Assembly (NCBI GenBank): GCA_900542565.1
Contig: UQOC01000025.1
Coordinates: forward strand, 1-30,241
Length of the DNA stretch: 30,241 nucleotides
Direction: 5' to 3'
Origin: an uncultured Eubacteriales bacterium
Lineage (GTDB): Bacteria; Bacillota; Clostridia; Peptostreptococcales; Anaerovoracaceae
The first letter of the stretch is position 1; each line of letters opens with the position of its first letter. Below the pieces are notes generated by a model. The model saw only the letters and a list, made by a program, of their open reading frames with translations. It was not told where the DNA came from and ran no database searches. A program made the position numbers and the translations under genes. This document shows positions 14,124 to 22,492 of this stretch, piece after piece.

Positions 14124-15158
14124 ATGAACTTTATAAAAAAGAATATCCGCGGAATCCTGTTGTGCCTGCTCATAGCTTTGCCGTCATGGTATCTTGGAAA
14201 GCTTTTTCCTGTCATAGGCGGCGCCATCTTCGCCATCATCGCAGGTATGGCTGTTACGGTGTTTTTTAAAGACAAGGGCAGCTTTGAACCGGGCATAAAA
14301 TTCACCTCAAAAAAAATCCTCCAATGGGCAGTGATCCTGCTGGGCTTCGGCATGGATCTGACCGTGATACTGGAGATAGGAAAGCAGTCTCTGCCTATAA
14401 TCATAAGCACCATCTCTGTTTCTCTTGTGATCGCCTATGTACTCCACAGAGCCATGAAGATCCCATCCAAGATCTCAACCCTCATCGGAGTTGGATCGTC
14501 CATCTGCGGCGGCTCAGCCATCGCAGCTACAGCTCCTGTCATTGAAGCTGACGATGAAGAAGTGGCCCAGTCCATTTCAGTGATATTCTTTTTCAATGTA
14601 GCGGCAGCCCTCATCTTTCCTGTCATAGGAGGCATGCTGGGCTTTTCCTCTGCAGACGGCAGCGCCTTTGGTGTATTTGCCGGAACAGCGATCAACGACA
14701 CTTCCTCAGTGACCGCTGCCGCAGCCACATGGGACAGCATTTACGGACTGGGGTCAGCTACTCTTGATACGGCAGTCACAGTCAAGCTTACCAGGACGCT
14801 GGCCATCATACCCATAACTCTGGTCCTGGCTTTCATCAGAGCTCGGTCGGCCAGAAACACAGATGGTACAGCAAAGGTCAGTATGAGAAAGATATTTCCC
14901 TTTTTTATATTATTTTTTGTAGGTGCATCTATAATAACCACTGCGGCTGTTTCTGCCGGGATTGACGCCGCCGTATTTTCGCCGCTTAAAGAACTGAGCA
15001 AATTTTTTATCGTCCTGGCAATGGCAGCCATAGGCCTTAACACCGATATAGTCAAGCTGGTAAGGACCGGAGGCAAACCCCTGGCGCTGGGATTTTGCTG
15101 CTGGGTCGGCATAACGGCAGTCAGTCTGGCCATGCAGCATTTCCTTGGGATCTGGTAA
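14124..15158 (+). CDS. YeiH family (UPF0324) putative sulfate/sulfite exporter
   Basis: A 344-residue integral membrane protein with about ten hydrophobic segments. Family signatures are KFTSKKILQWAVILLGFGM, the GVGSSICGGSAIAA loop (residues 132-145), GVFAGTAINDTSSV and the C-terminal FIVLAMAAIGLNTDI. Members of UPF0324/YeiH are annotated as putative sulfate or sulfite exporters, though direct transport evidence is limited. The start MNFIKKN is chosen because AAAGGA lies about 9 bases upstream; an earlier ATG lacks a binding site. A LysR gene lies head to head, and the 130-base AT-rich space between them holds both promoters. Confidence 0.9.
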   Translation: MNFIKKNIRGILLCLLIALPSWYLGKLFPVIGGAIFAIIAGMAVTVFFKDKGSFEPGIKFTSKKILQWAVILLGFGMDLTVILEIGKQSLPIIISTISVSLVIAYVLHRAMKIPSKISTLIGVGSSICGGSAIAATAPVIEADDEEVAQSISVIFFFNVAAALIFPVIGGMLGFSSADGSAFGVFAGTAINDTSSVTAAAATWDSIYGLGSATLDTAVTVKLTRTLAIIPITLVLAFIRARSARNTDGTAKVSMRKIFPFFILFFVGASIITTAAVSAGIDAAVFSPLKELSKFFIVLAMAAIGLNTDIVKLVRTGGKPLALGFCCWVGITAVSLAMQHFLGIW

Positions 15159-15264
15159 GGCTCTGTTCTTTTCTGCCATTATATGTTATGATTGGCTCAG
15201 GCTGCACCTGCCGCAGTCACATGGCCGACATCCGGTCATTGTCCGCAGAAAGGAGCTTTGAGAT

Positions 15265-16059
15265 ATGAAACAATATGTCGTTGATGCTTTTACTGACAAG
15301 GTTTTTTCAGGTAATCCCGCCGCAGTATGCATAATGGACGAGTGGCTTCCTGATGACCTTATGCTGAAGATAGCTATGGAAAATAATCTTTCCGAGACGG
15401 CCTTTGCCGTTAATGAAGGGGACAGATACCGCCTGCGGTGGTTCACGCCCGGCGGTGAGATAGATCTGTGCGGCCATGCCACCCTGGCGTCCGCTTATGT
15501 GCTGATGAACTATTACGACAAAAATATGAAAGAAGTGGTATTTTTCACCATGAGCGGCGACCTGACCGTTGTCCGCCGGAACGGGGATCTCTATGAAATG
15601 GATTTTCCTGCCTATGATCTGAAACCGCTGAAAATAACCGGGGAAATGATCGCAGCCATCGGCGCAGAACCTGTCGAGGCTTACATGGGCCGCGACCTCC
15701 TCTGCGTATTTGACAGCCAAGAGACAGTAATGACACTTAACCCTGATCCTGAAAAATTAAAGTCCCTGGACGGGCTTCTTTTTCAGGCTACCGGACCCGG
15801 AAAAGATACCGCCGCATCAGCCTCTGCCGACTGCGTATCCCGCTCCTTTGCTCCCAAGCTGAATGTACCGGAAGATCCCGTATGCGGTTCCGGGCACTGC
15901 CACATAGTCCCTTACTGGGCAGGCCGCCTGGGCAAAGACAACATAACCGCCTATCAGGCATCCCGGCGGGGCGGCACTCTCTACTGCCGCATGGAAGGCG
16001 GCCGGGTAAAGCTGGCAGGAAAAGCCGTGCTTTTTTCAGCGGCGGAAATATTTATCTGA
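15265..16059 (+). CDS. PhzF family isomerase-like protein
   Basis: A 264-residue cytoplasmic protein of the PhzF/diaminopimelate-epimerase-like fold. The N-terminal YVVDAFTDKVFSGNPAAVC and WFTPGGEIDLCGHATLA are hallmark segments, and Glu44 in NNLSETAF matches the catalytic acid of PhzF. The C-terminal EDPVCGSGHC corresponds to the second active-site loop. No phenazine genes are nearby, so the substrate is unknown; many such proteins are general isomerases. AAAGGAG lies 9 bases before the ATG. It follows the YeiH gene by 106 bases and may be read from the same transcript. Confidence 0.92.
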   Translation: MKQYVVDAFTDKVFSGNPAAVCIMDEWLPDDLMLKIAMENNLSETAFAVNEGDRYRLRWFTPGGEIDLCGHATLASAYVLMNYYDKNMKEVVFFTMSGDLTVVRRNGDLYEMDFPAYDLKPLKITGEMIAAIGAEPVEAYMGRDLLCVFDSQETVMTLNPDPEKLKSLDGLLFQATGPGKDTAASASADCVSRSFAPKLNVPEDPVCGSGHCHIVPYWAGRLGKDNITAYQASRRGGTLYCRMEGGRVKLAGKAVLFSAAEIFI

Positions 16060-16099
16060 TGATCTGCTGCGCCTTGCAACCTTTATTGGGCAAGGTGCC

Positions 16100-16367
16100 G
16101 GCGCCTGTTGGCTTTTTCTTTTGTAATCCATGAAAAAGCCAACATTTTCTTCAGTATTGCCGGGTTTTGGCTGTCGAAATTTGTCGATGTTGGCTTTTTG
16201 ATCCACACAGCACAAATCAGGTAACAGTTTTTTAATAATCTGTTACCTGATTTGGGGTTATGCCGGCAAAAAGCCAACATTTCAGAAAAATATATCATCG
16301 TTCGACAAAATGCGACACCGATTGTTGGCTTTTTCCACCGTAGATATATGATCAGCCAACTGGCGCC
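16100..16367. repeat. Intergenic inverted-repeat element D (AAAAAGCCAACA words)
   Basis: A 268-bp element between convergent genes. Ends: GGCGCCTGTTGGCT (16100-16113) and, inverted, AGCCAACTGGCGCC (16354-16367), 13 of 14 matching. The 12-mer TGTTGGCTTTTT or its complement is present five times with no mismatch: 16106-16117(+), 16133-16144(-), 16188-16199(+), 16268-16279(-), 16323-16334(+), strictly alternating. A second inverted pair, TGTCGAAATTTGTCGA at 16173 and TCGACAAAATGCGACA at 16302 (14 of 16), and a 14-bp perfect hairpin (16214-16253) are nested inside. The gap 16060-16392 has no gene. Confidence 0.85.
16214..16253. other. Perfect 14-bp hairpin inside element D
   Basis: AAATCAGGTAACAG and CTGTTACCTGATTT form a perfect 14-bp stem with a 12-base T/A-rich loop at the centre of element D. 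No U-run follows directly, so it is not a simple terminator. Confidence 0.8.
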
Positions 16368-16392
16368 GAAGCCCTGCTCCGGCTACGCCGGA

Positions 16393-17607
16393 TCATTTTC
16401 CGTTGTGTTTTCTGATGGCTTCTGCCATGCGCTCAAGACCTGTCCTTATGGTTGCTCTCGGCATGGCCAGATTGAGCCTGATATATCCTTTGGCATTATC
16501 CACAAACAAACCGTCTCCGCCTTCAAGCAGCACACCTGCATTATTGGCAAAGAACAAAGGCAGATCCTCCACATCCGGCAGCACTTTCCCCATATCCACC
16601 CATGCGAAATATGTGGCTTCCGGTATTGTAAATACTGCATCGGGGATATTTTCTCCCAGGAACTCGTCTACCATCCTGAAGTTGTCATCAATGTATGCTT
16701 TCAGTTCTTCCAGCCACTGGGCGCCATGTTCATAGGCTGCTTTGTGAGCTGCGATGGAAAGTGGATTTGCTGCGCCGATATTCTTGTCCCGATCCTGGAA
16801 ACGCTGTCTTTCCTCGTTGGAACGGATTATGATGTTGGAAAACAACATTCCTGCCAGGTTGAAAGTCTTGCTGGCAGACATTGTGGTTATGAGCTTGTCA
16901 TAATCCGGCATGATCTTTCCCATCGGGATATGCCTGAGGCCGGTGCGTATCAGGTCGCAATGTATCTCATCTGAAACCACCCAGAGATCATTTTTTTCCA
17001 CTATGGCTGCGATACGCTTCAGCTCGTCCTCCGTCCAGATCCGTCCAGCCGGATTGTGCGGATTGCAGAGCATGAGCAGCCTGACCTTTGGGTCTGCTGC
17101 CTTTTTTTCAAGATCTTCAAAGTCTATCTCAAAGCGGCCGTTTTCTTTTTTGAGCGGCGACATGACCAGCTCCACATTGTTGTACTCGCAGGAATGAAGG
17201 AAAAACCCATAGGCCGGCGTCATGGTCAGGACTTTTTCGTCTTTGGCTACAAGATCCTCCACAAGCTGGTACAGAGCCGGTATAACGCCCGGAGAAAAGA
17301 CCAGCTCATCCTTGTCAAATGACCAGTCATACCTGTCTTTGCACCATTTAAGGAGCGCTTCATAGTAACCGTTATCGGAAACGATCGTATATCCCAGTAT
17401 CTTCCTGTTTACCCGGTCTATGATCGCCTGGCGGATCTCCGGGGCTACGGCAAATTCCATATCGGCTACCCACATCCTTACAAACTCATCATCGGCATAC
17501 GGAAACTTCTTTTCCGGTCCACATTTGAAAATATACGGACGCCATCCATCCACATTTTCTGAATTGGTATTGGTCCTGTCGATGATCTCATCAAAATCGT
17601 ACTTCAT
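16393..17607 (-). CDS. MalY/PatB family PLP-dependent aminotransferase (cystathionine beta-lyase type)
   Basis: A 404-residue fold-type I PLP enzyme. The MalY/PatB signature is clear: MWVADMEF near the N-terminus, LMLCNPHNPAGRIWT, VVSDEIHCDL and the Schiff-base lysine Lys247 in SASKTFNLAG. Members cleave C-S bonds of cystathionine or cysteine derivatives, giving pyruvate, ammonia and a thiol; the exact substrate is not predictable. The start MKYDFDE is chosen because AGGAGG lies just upstream. It is coupled to a MarR gene 11 bases before it, whose TGA overlaps the AGGAGG, so expression is probably controlled by that repressor. Confidence 0.93.
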   Translation of the reverse strand: MKYDFDEIIDRTNTNSENVDGWRPYIFKCGPEKKFPYADDEFVRMWVADMEFAVAPEIRQAIIDRVNRKILGYTIVSDNGYYEALLKWCKDRYDWSFDKDELVFSPGVIPALYQLVEDLVAKDEKVLTMTPAYGFFLHSCEYNNVELVMSPLKKENGRFEIDFEDLEKKAADPKVRLLMLCNPHNPAGRIWTEDELKRIAAIVEKNDLWVVSDEIHCDLIRTGLRHIPMGKIMPDYDKLITTMSASKTFNLAGMLFSNIIIRSNEERQRFQDRDKNIGAANPLSIAAHKAAYEHGAQWLEELKAYIDDNFRMVDEFLGENIPDAVFTIPEATYFAWVDMGKVLPDVEDLPLFFANNAGVLLEGGDGLFVDNAKGYIRLNLAMPRATIRTGLERMAEAIRKHNGK

Positions 17608-17618
17608 ATGATCCCTCC

Positions 17619-18104
17619 TCATATCTTTAATTGTTCACTTTCTTTCACATCCAGCTCAAAAGCCTGGTTGAGCCGCTGTTGTATTTTGATATAACTTTTG
17701 AGTTCTTCATCCGACACGCCGTCAAGCATCTGGAAAGTCCGCCTGTAGCAGGCGTTTTCAAAATCCTGGTGTTTCTGATATATTTCCTGCCCCTGGCCGG
17801 TCAGTGTCAGATTGTATTCCCTGCTGTTGCTGCAGTTCCTGACCTGCTTGACCCAGCCTTTGGCCTTGAGCTTCCTGACGAGCTGAGAACAGGCGCTGGG
17901 AGTCTTGTCGAACTTTTCAGCCAGAGCGGCGGCAGTTATGCCGGGGGCGTCGCCTATGGCCTTTATCATCTGAGATTCGGCCTGGAAAAGCACTGCGCCG
18001 TAATAATCATGGAGCAGAGAGTCGTATTTTTCAATAAGATATGCTCCTCTGTCAAGCTGATCTATCATCTGGCAGAAAAGACTATACCGTTCATCTTTTT
18101 CCAT
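17619..18104 (-). CDS. MarR-family transcriptional regulator
   Basis: A 161-residue winged-helix regulator. The DNA-binding core reads PGITAAALAEKFDKTPSACSQLVRKLKAKGWV (about residues 54-85), then the wing CSNSREYNLTLTGQG, with helical dimerisation regions on both sides. AAGGAGG precedes the ATG by 5 bases. It heads a two-gene operon with the PatB-type lyase. A consensus promoter overlapped by repeated TTAA half sites suggests autorepression relieved by a ligand, as usual for this family. Confidence 0.93.
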   Translation of the reverse strand: MEKDERYSLFCQMIDQLDRGAYLIEKYDSLLHDYYGAVLFQAESQMIKAIGDAPGITAAALAEKFDKTPSACSQLVRKLKAKGWVKQVRNCSNSREYNLTLTGQGQEIYQKHQDFENACYRRTFQMLDGVSDEELKSYIKIQQRLNQAFELDVKESEQLKI

Positions 18105-18142
18105 GGTTCCTCCTTAGCTGACCGCAGAGTTTGTTAATGGGC

Positions 18143-18170
18143 TTAATCATTAAGCTGCTTAACTATTTAA
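18143..18170. promoter_or_regulatory. MarR operator candidate
   Basis: TTAAGCAGCTTAA is a 13-bp dyad, flanked by further TTAA words to give four TTAA elements about 8-10 bases apart. It covers the expected transcription start just downstream of the marR -10, a classic repressing position. Confidence 0.65.
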
Positions 18171-18174
18171 TGTG

Positions 18175-18203
18175 AGTATATACCAGGAAGTTGTCTCTGT
18201 CAA
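18175..18203 (-). promoter_or_regulatory. marR-patB promoter
   Basis: On the minus strand TTGACA (18198-18203), a 17-base spacer and TATACT (18175-18180). Near consensus, immediately upstream of the operator candidate. Confidence 0.88.
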
Positions 18204-18231
18204 CAGAAAAAAGCCCTCGGCGGTTGCCCAG

Positions 18232-18693
18232 CTATGTTATCAGCCTTTTCACATACATCCTTATCATTTCCGGCTCGCCGTCAGGCTGCACCATACACAG
18301 GAAATTCCAGCCATACCGCTCATAAAAGCTGGTATGATCGGTTATCAGGTACAGCTTATCTATCCCGAAGGATTTCATGTCGGCGGCGGCAAAGTCCAGC
18401 ATGCGCCCTGCTATCCCGCGGCAGCGGTATTCCTCCTCCACATACAGGGCGCAGATGTTGGGCGTCAGGTCTTTGCGGTCGTGATAGTCGTTTTCTATGA
18501 CGCCGATGCCGCCCGTGATCTTTCCGTTTTCAAGGGTTATGTACCATTGGGGCACCGCCTGGTCTTTACCCTTTTTTATGCACTCTTCCATGCTTTCTTC
18601 ATATGCCTCAACAGGCACATCCCACTTTGAGCTGAACCACCGGGCGGCCTGCCTTGCCATTTCCTTGTGATCCCTTATACTTACTATTTCCAT
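18232..18693 (-). CDS. GNAT family N-acetyltransferase
   Basis: A 153-residue acetyl-CoA-dependent acyltransferase. Motif A is visible as ICALYVEEEYRCRGIAGRMLDFAAADM (about residues 80-106), whose RxxGIA loop binds the CoA pyrophosphate; the C-terminal FYERYGWNFLC is the usual motif B region. The acceptor is unknown. GGGAG lies about 7 bases before the ATG. It is next to, but not obviously co-transcribed with, the double GNAT gene. Confidence 0.88.
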   Translation of the reverse strand: MEIVSIRDHKEMARQAARWFSSKWDVPVEAYEESMEECIKKGKDQAVPQWYITLENGKITGGIGVIENDYHDRKDLTPNICALYVEEEYRCRGIAGRMLDFAAADMKSFGIDKLYLITDHTSFYERYGWNFLCMVQPDGEPEMIRMYVKRLIT

Positions 18694-18740
18694 ATCTTTC
18701 TCCCAGGATCAATATACGATAAAAAACTCACCGCATGTTT

Positions 18741-19769
18741 TCAGATGGTCTTATCATATGCGATCTTTTCTCCACCGCGGAAATCCACGGTGCCACGCCT
18801 CGTAAATCCATTTTTCTCGATTATATGCCTCATTTTCTCATTTTCTGCATAAGTGTTCAGCCGAATATTAAAAACACCTTTTTCTGCGCACAGTTTTTCG
18901 ATAAGGCCAAAAAGGCTGCCCGTATTACCTTTTCCCCTGAAACTGCTGCTGAAGGCCAGTCTGTTGACAACGGCATAAGGCCTGTCAGCGCCCCACTTGC
19001 CATGCAGGCCCTCATAAGCCGGTTCTCCGTCAAAATCTATGCAGACATATCCGGCTGTCCTGCCTCCTATTTTGATCAGATAGCCTTTTTGTCTTTCTAT
19101 ATCATCTCTGATGTTTTTTTGGCAGGGGTAATCTTCCGTCCACTGCACAAACCCCTGATCCTGCTGGAATCTGCGGCCTTCCTCTATCATGTGCCAGCAT
19201 GTGTCAAAGTCTTTCTCCCCTGCAGGCTCCAGAGCCATCTCTCTGCCGGATCCGGCAAGATCTCCGGCCGTAAGGATCTTGTCATAGGCTATCTTTCCGC
19301 TGCCCTGAAAGATCACGGTCCCCCGCCTGGTGAAGCCGTTTTTTTCGAGTATGTGCTGCATGCGCTTGTTGGGGAAATCCGTGTCAACCCTGATATAATC
19401 CACTCCTCTTGATGTGCAGAATTCCCCGATGAGCCTGAAAGCCTCATCTGCCAGACCCGTCCCCCGGAAATCCCTGCTGAAAGCCATCCTGTGTACCACA
19501 GCATAAGGCTCCTCTGCTGCCCACTGTCCGTCGATGTTGATATACGCAGGCTCTCCGTCAAGATCTATGCACATGTATCCGGCGATGACGCCGTTATCCT
19601 TTATCACAAAACCTTTCTGATCCTGTATGTCGTCTCTGATGGTGTCCATATTGGGATAATCATCTGTCCACTGGACAAAACCCTGTTCTTTCTGAAACTT
19701 CCTGCCTTCGTCTATGATAGCATAACATATGGCCAGTTCATCCATCTTTGCCGGTACCAAAGTTTTCAT
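18741..19769 (-). CDS. Double-domain GNAT acetyltransferase
   Basis: A 342-residue protein made of two GNAT domains in one frame. Residues about 15-165 and 185-342 align closely: EGRKFQKEQGFVQWTDDYP with EGRRFQQDQGFVQWTEDYP, MAFSRDFRGTG with LAFSSSFRGKG, and KNGFTRRGTV present in both. Each half retains the RxxGxG-like CoA loop, so both may be active. The linker (LTAGDLAGSGREMALEPAG) is short and flexible. This is a tandem duplication and fusion of one ancestral gene. Acceptor substrate unknown. A consensus-like promoter lies in the space shared with the divergent LysR gene, which may regulate it. Confidence 0.9.
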   Translation of the reverse strand: MKTLVPAKMDELAICYAIIDEGRKFQKEQGFVQWTDDYPNMDTIRDDIQDQKGFVIKDNGVIAGYMCIDLDGEPAYINIDGQWAAEEPYAVVHRMAFSRDFRGTGLADEAFRLIGEFCTSRGVDYIRVDTDFPNKRMQHILEKNGFTRRGTVIFQGSGKIAYDKILTAGDLAGSGREMALEPAGEKDFDTCWHMIEEGRRFQQDQGFVQWTEDYPCQKNIRDDIERQKGYLIKIGGRTAGYVCIDFDGEPAYEGLHGKWGADRPYAVVNRLAFSSSFRGKGNTGSLFGLIEKLCAEKGVFNIRLNTYAENEKMRHIIEKNGFTRRGTVDFRGGEKIAYDKTI

Positions 19770-19800
19770 CTGCCCCTTGCTTCCTTTCTCTTTTTTGTAT

Positions 19801-19829
19801 ATAATATCACCGGATCATTATCAAATCAA
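19801..19829 (-). promoter_or_regulatory. Promoter of the double GNAT gene
   Basis: On the minus strand TTGATT (19824-19829), a 17-base spacer and TATTAT (19801-19806). The word ATTATCAA occurs twice in this divergent region (near 19817 and 19837), which may be binding sites for the neighbouring LysR protein. Confidence 0.65.
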
Positions 19830-19884
19830 TTTTAATATTATCAAGTATTATTTCAATTTTTTTAAAGCATTTTGGAGGAGCATA

Positions 19885-20778
19885 ATGGAACTGAAGTATC
19901 TGAACACTTTCCGTACCATCGTAGAGACCGGCAGTTTCACCAAAGCTGCGGAAAAGCTTAACTATACCCAGTCGGCCATCACTTTTCAGATAGATCAGCT
20001 GGAACAGGAGCTGTCCGCCCAGCTATTTGAGAAAGTTGGACGCAGGATGGCCCTGACCAAAGCAGGGGAACTGCTGATACCTTATGTGGATGAAGTCCTG
20101 GGAGCTGTAGGCAAACTCCGCTTTTTCGAGCAGGAACTTTCCATGTGCAACGGAGATCTCAAGGTGGGTGTCGGAGAAACCCTTCTCTGTTACCGCATGC
20201 CCCCGGTCCTTAAAGAATTTCATAAAGCAGCTCCAAAAGCCAGGCTTTATCTCCGTTCCATGAACTGCTACGACATCCGGGATGAACTGATGTCCGGATC
20301 CCTTGATCTGGGTGTGTTCTACGAAGATGTGGGCGGTTTCGGCTCCCAGCTCATGGCTTATCCCCTCGGCAATTATCCCGTCGCTCTGGTGGCTTCTCCG
20401 GAGACTGCAAAAGCTTTTCCCGATTTCGTCACGCCGGACAGGACCCTTCCGGTACCGTTCATAATAAATGAACCCAACTGCATCTTTCGCCAGATCTTTG
20501 AAGAATACCTGCGAAAAAAGTCCATCGTCCTTGACCACACCATCGAACTTTGGAGCATCCCGACCATCAAAAACCTGGTAAAAAACGATGTGGGAGTTTC
20601 ATTTTTGCCCAGGTTTGCAGCCTGCGAAGAGCTCAGTTCCGGCCAGCTGTCAGAGATCCCAACACAGGTAACGCACGATCGTATTTCGGCTGTATGTGCC
20701 TATCACAAAAACAAGTGGGTAAGCCCGCTCATGGAACTGTTTATCGATCTTTGCCGCAAGCATATGGACATGGGATGA
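19885..20778 (+). CDS. LysR-family transcriptional regulator
   Basis: A 297-residue LysR-type protein: HTH in residues 1-60 (YLNTFRTIVETGSFTKAAEKLNYTQSAITFQIDQLE) and an effector domain containing LKVGVGETLLCYRMPPVLKEF and VKNDVGVSFLPRFA. GGAGG lies 6-7 bases before the chosen ATG; the frame is open upstream but crosses the divergent promoter. Ligand unknown. Placed head to head with the double GNAT gene, its most likely target, with duplicated ATTATCAA words between them. Confidence 0.92.
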   Translation: MELKYLNTFRTIVETGSFTKAAEKLNYTQSAITFQIDQLEQELSAQLFEKVGRRMALTKAGELLIPYVDEVLGAVGKLRFFEQELSMCNGDLKVGVGETLLCYRMPPVLKEFHKAAPKARLYLRSMNCYDIRDELMSGSLDLGVFYEDVGGFGSQLMAYPLGNYPVALVASPETAKAFPDFVTPDRTLPVPFIINEPNCIFRQIFEEYLRKKSIVLDHTIELWSIPTIKNLVKNDVGVSFLPRFAACEELSSGQLSEIPTQVTHDRISAVCAYHKNKWVSPLMELFIDLCRKHMDMG

Positions 20779-20841
20779 TCTTCTCTGCTGTCACACAGCC
20801 AGAGTCTGAACTTTGCGAAAGCCTGCTTTGCGGTCCTGGGC

Positions 20842-21903
20842 CTATCTCATATATGAAGTCTCTTTCAGGGCTAAAGGGCCAGGGTTTTTCAGCACCCATC
20901 TGACAGTCAGCTCCGTGAGCCTGGCCAGTGCATCTTCCCCTCCCCGTATAAGTCCGGCTCTGGTGATCCCTGCGATGATCTTTCCTGCTTCCGCCCTTTC
21001 GGATTCATCGAGGGGTTCTCCTTGTACCAGGTAAGAGGTCAGGCTTTCGGCCATGGTCTGAAAATCATCGTCCCAGTTGATACCGCCGTTGTCCAGCAAT
21101 TCATGGGCCAGCCTGCCGCATACCCTTACGGCTTCTCCCTGGACCGTTGAGGCTGCCCCGCATGACGGCACCAGCAGGTCCCACAGCTGGTCAAACTGCT
21201 CCTGCCACGATGACTTTGTCACCTTTATATCTGAATGTCCGTCGTACATTTTTCTCTTTGCTACAGGCTCAACTCCGAACATCTCATACAGCTCCATAAG
21301 GGCCGGCTCCAGCTCGGCGACAGTCTCGCTGCTCATCCTGTCTCTGAACCATTCAAAGTCAGTACCTATCCTCTTTACCTGCTCCTTTTCCATTCCGGTC
21401 AGTCTGGCTCTGTGCGCCAGCAGGTATTCCGACACGGCCACAAGCTGCGGTATGCTGCTGTTGGACGCCCGGCTCAGGGCATAGAGCAGAGGGGTCCGTC
21501 CCATGTTATCTTTGCGGTTGACCTTAGCCCCTGCTTCAACCAGTATCCTGACATTCTCCGGCAAACAGGCTGCCGCAGCAGCGAAAAGAGGAGTTTCCCT
21601 GTAAGTATTTTTCGCTTCTATGTCAGCTCCCAGCCGTATAAGGGTTTTCATGTTGTTTTTATATGCTCTCGCATGGTGGTGCAGAGGAGTATTTCCATAC
21701 CGGTCGGGGAAGTTGACATCGGCTCCGTTTTGCACCAGCCATTCCATTACTTCCGCAGGCAGATCGGATCCCAGGGCGGTTACCTTGGAATAGTTTTCAT
21801 AGGCGTTCACATCGCACTTTTCAAAAACTTCTTTTATCTGCTCCGGATTGCCGCTTTCAACGATCTGGGCAAAATCTTTGGGGAGAGTCTTGCGCTTAGC
21901 CAT
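20842..21903 (-). CDS. Ankyrin-repeat protein
   Basis: A 353-residue soluble protein. Residues about 40-150 carry ankyrin repeats (VNFPDRYGNTPLHHHARAY, IEAKNTYRETPLFAAAAA, VNRKDNMGRTPLLYALSRA), a protein-interaction scaffold. The C-terminal 190 residues are helical with no recognised domain. AGGAGG overlaps the last codons of the upstream membrane-protein gene and only 3 bases separate the two, so they are tightly coupled. An adaptor role with that membrane protein is inferred. Confidence 0.87.
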   Translation of the reverse strand: MAKRKTLPKDFAQIVESGNPEQIKEVFEKCDVNAYENYSKVTALGSDLPAEVMEWLVQNGADVNFPDRYGNTPLHHHARAYKNNMKTLIRLGADIEAKNTYRETPLFAAAAACLPENVRILVEAGAKVNRKDNMGRTPLLYALSRASNSSIPQLVAVSEYLLAHRARLTGMEKEQVKRIGTDFEWFRDRMSSETVAELEPALMELYEMFGVEPVAKRKMYDGHSDIKVTKSSWQEQFDQLWDLLVPSCGAASTVQGEAVRVCGRLAHELLDNGGINWDDDFQTMAESLTSYLVQGEPLDESERAEAGKIIAGITRAGLIRGGEDALARLTELTVRWVLKNPGPLALKETSYMR

Positions 21904-21906
21904 CAG

Positions 21907-22410
21907 TTACCTCCTTATTTTTCTGAAAAACAGGATATATATCAAAATGCCGTCTATGATCAGGTCGTAAATCCTCGGCCCGTCATATATGACCACGCTG
22001 GTGATAAAAGCTGCCAGGACTATACACGCCCCTATGGCCTTCGCAGCCGGCCCCGGTTCCTTTGCGTGCCATGCCGTAAATCCAAGGGCAGGTGTGCAGA
22101 ATGCGAACACCGTCCATGCCCTTATCGTAAACCCGCTGTATATCCCTTCGGTTATGACTGCTGCCGTATAATATGTAACAAGTACGCCCAGCGAAAAGGG
22201 CAATATGTTGGCCATGGCTTTGCGGGCAGTTTCACTGTATATTGCTATCAGTGTTCCCAGAAGTATCCACACAGCCATCTGGGAAAAGATATTTCCCAGG
22301 TTCTGAGTAAAAATATCCAGCAGCCTGCTCACGGCCCCCAGTGCCAGGCCTGCTGCCAGTGTCGTTACCGGATTTAACAGTTTAGTCGTTTTCTTTGTCT
22401 CTTTTTCCAT
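21907..22410 (-). CDS. Small integral membrane protein coupled to the ankyrin protein
   Basis: A 167-residue protein with about five hydrophobic segments (for example NIFSQMAVWILLGTLIAIY, ILPFSLGVLVTYYTAAVI, WTVFAFCTPALGFTAWHA, AIGACIVLAAFITSVVIY). It resembles small uncharacterised membrane proteins (possibly DUF6518-like), but I cannot assign it firmly. GGGGGG precedes the ATG by about 7 bases. It is the first gene of a two-gene operon, and its stop is 3 bases from the ankyrin start. Confidence 0.75.
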   Translation of the reverse strand: MEKETKKTTKLLNPVTTLAAGLALGAVSRLLDIFTQNLGNIFSQMAVWILLGTLIAIYSETARKAMANILPFSLGVLVTYYTAAVITEGIYSGFTIRAWTVFAFCTPALGFTAWHAKEPGPAAKAIGACIVLAAFITSVVIYDGPRIYDLIIDGILIYILFFRKIRR

Positions 22411-22492
22411 TTTATACCCCCCTAAATCGCTATTTCAGCCAGTTATGATGACTGTTTCCCCCAAAAAACATCTTACCGGCTTTTTTCTGTTC

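Noticed and set aside
16100..16367. Integron attC sites (GTTGGC/GCCAAC arms around intergenic hairpins)
   Set aside because: The arms do not fit the attC R/L box pattern, words differ among elements, no integrase is in the window, and the genes between elements have their own promoters and terminators.
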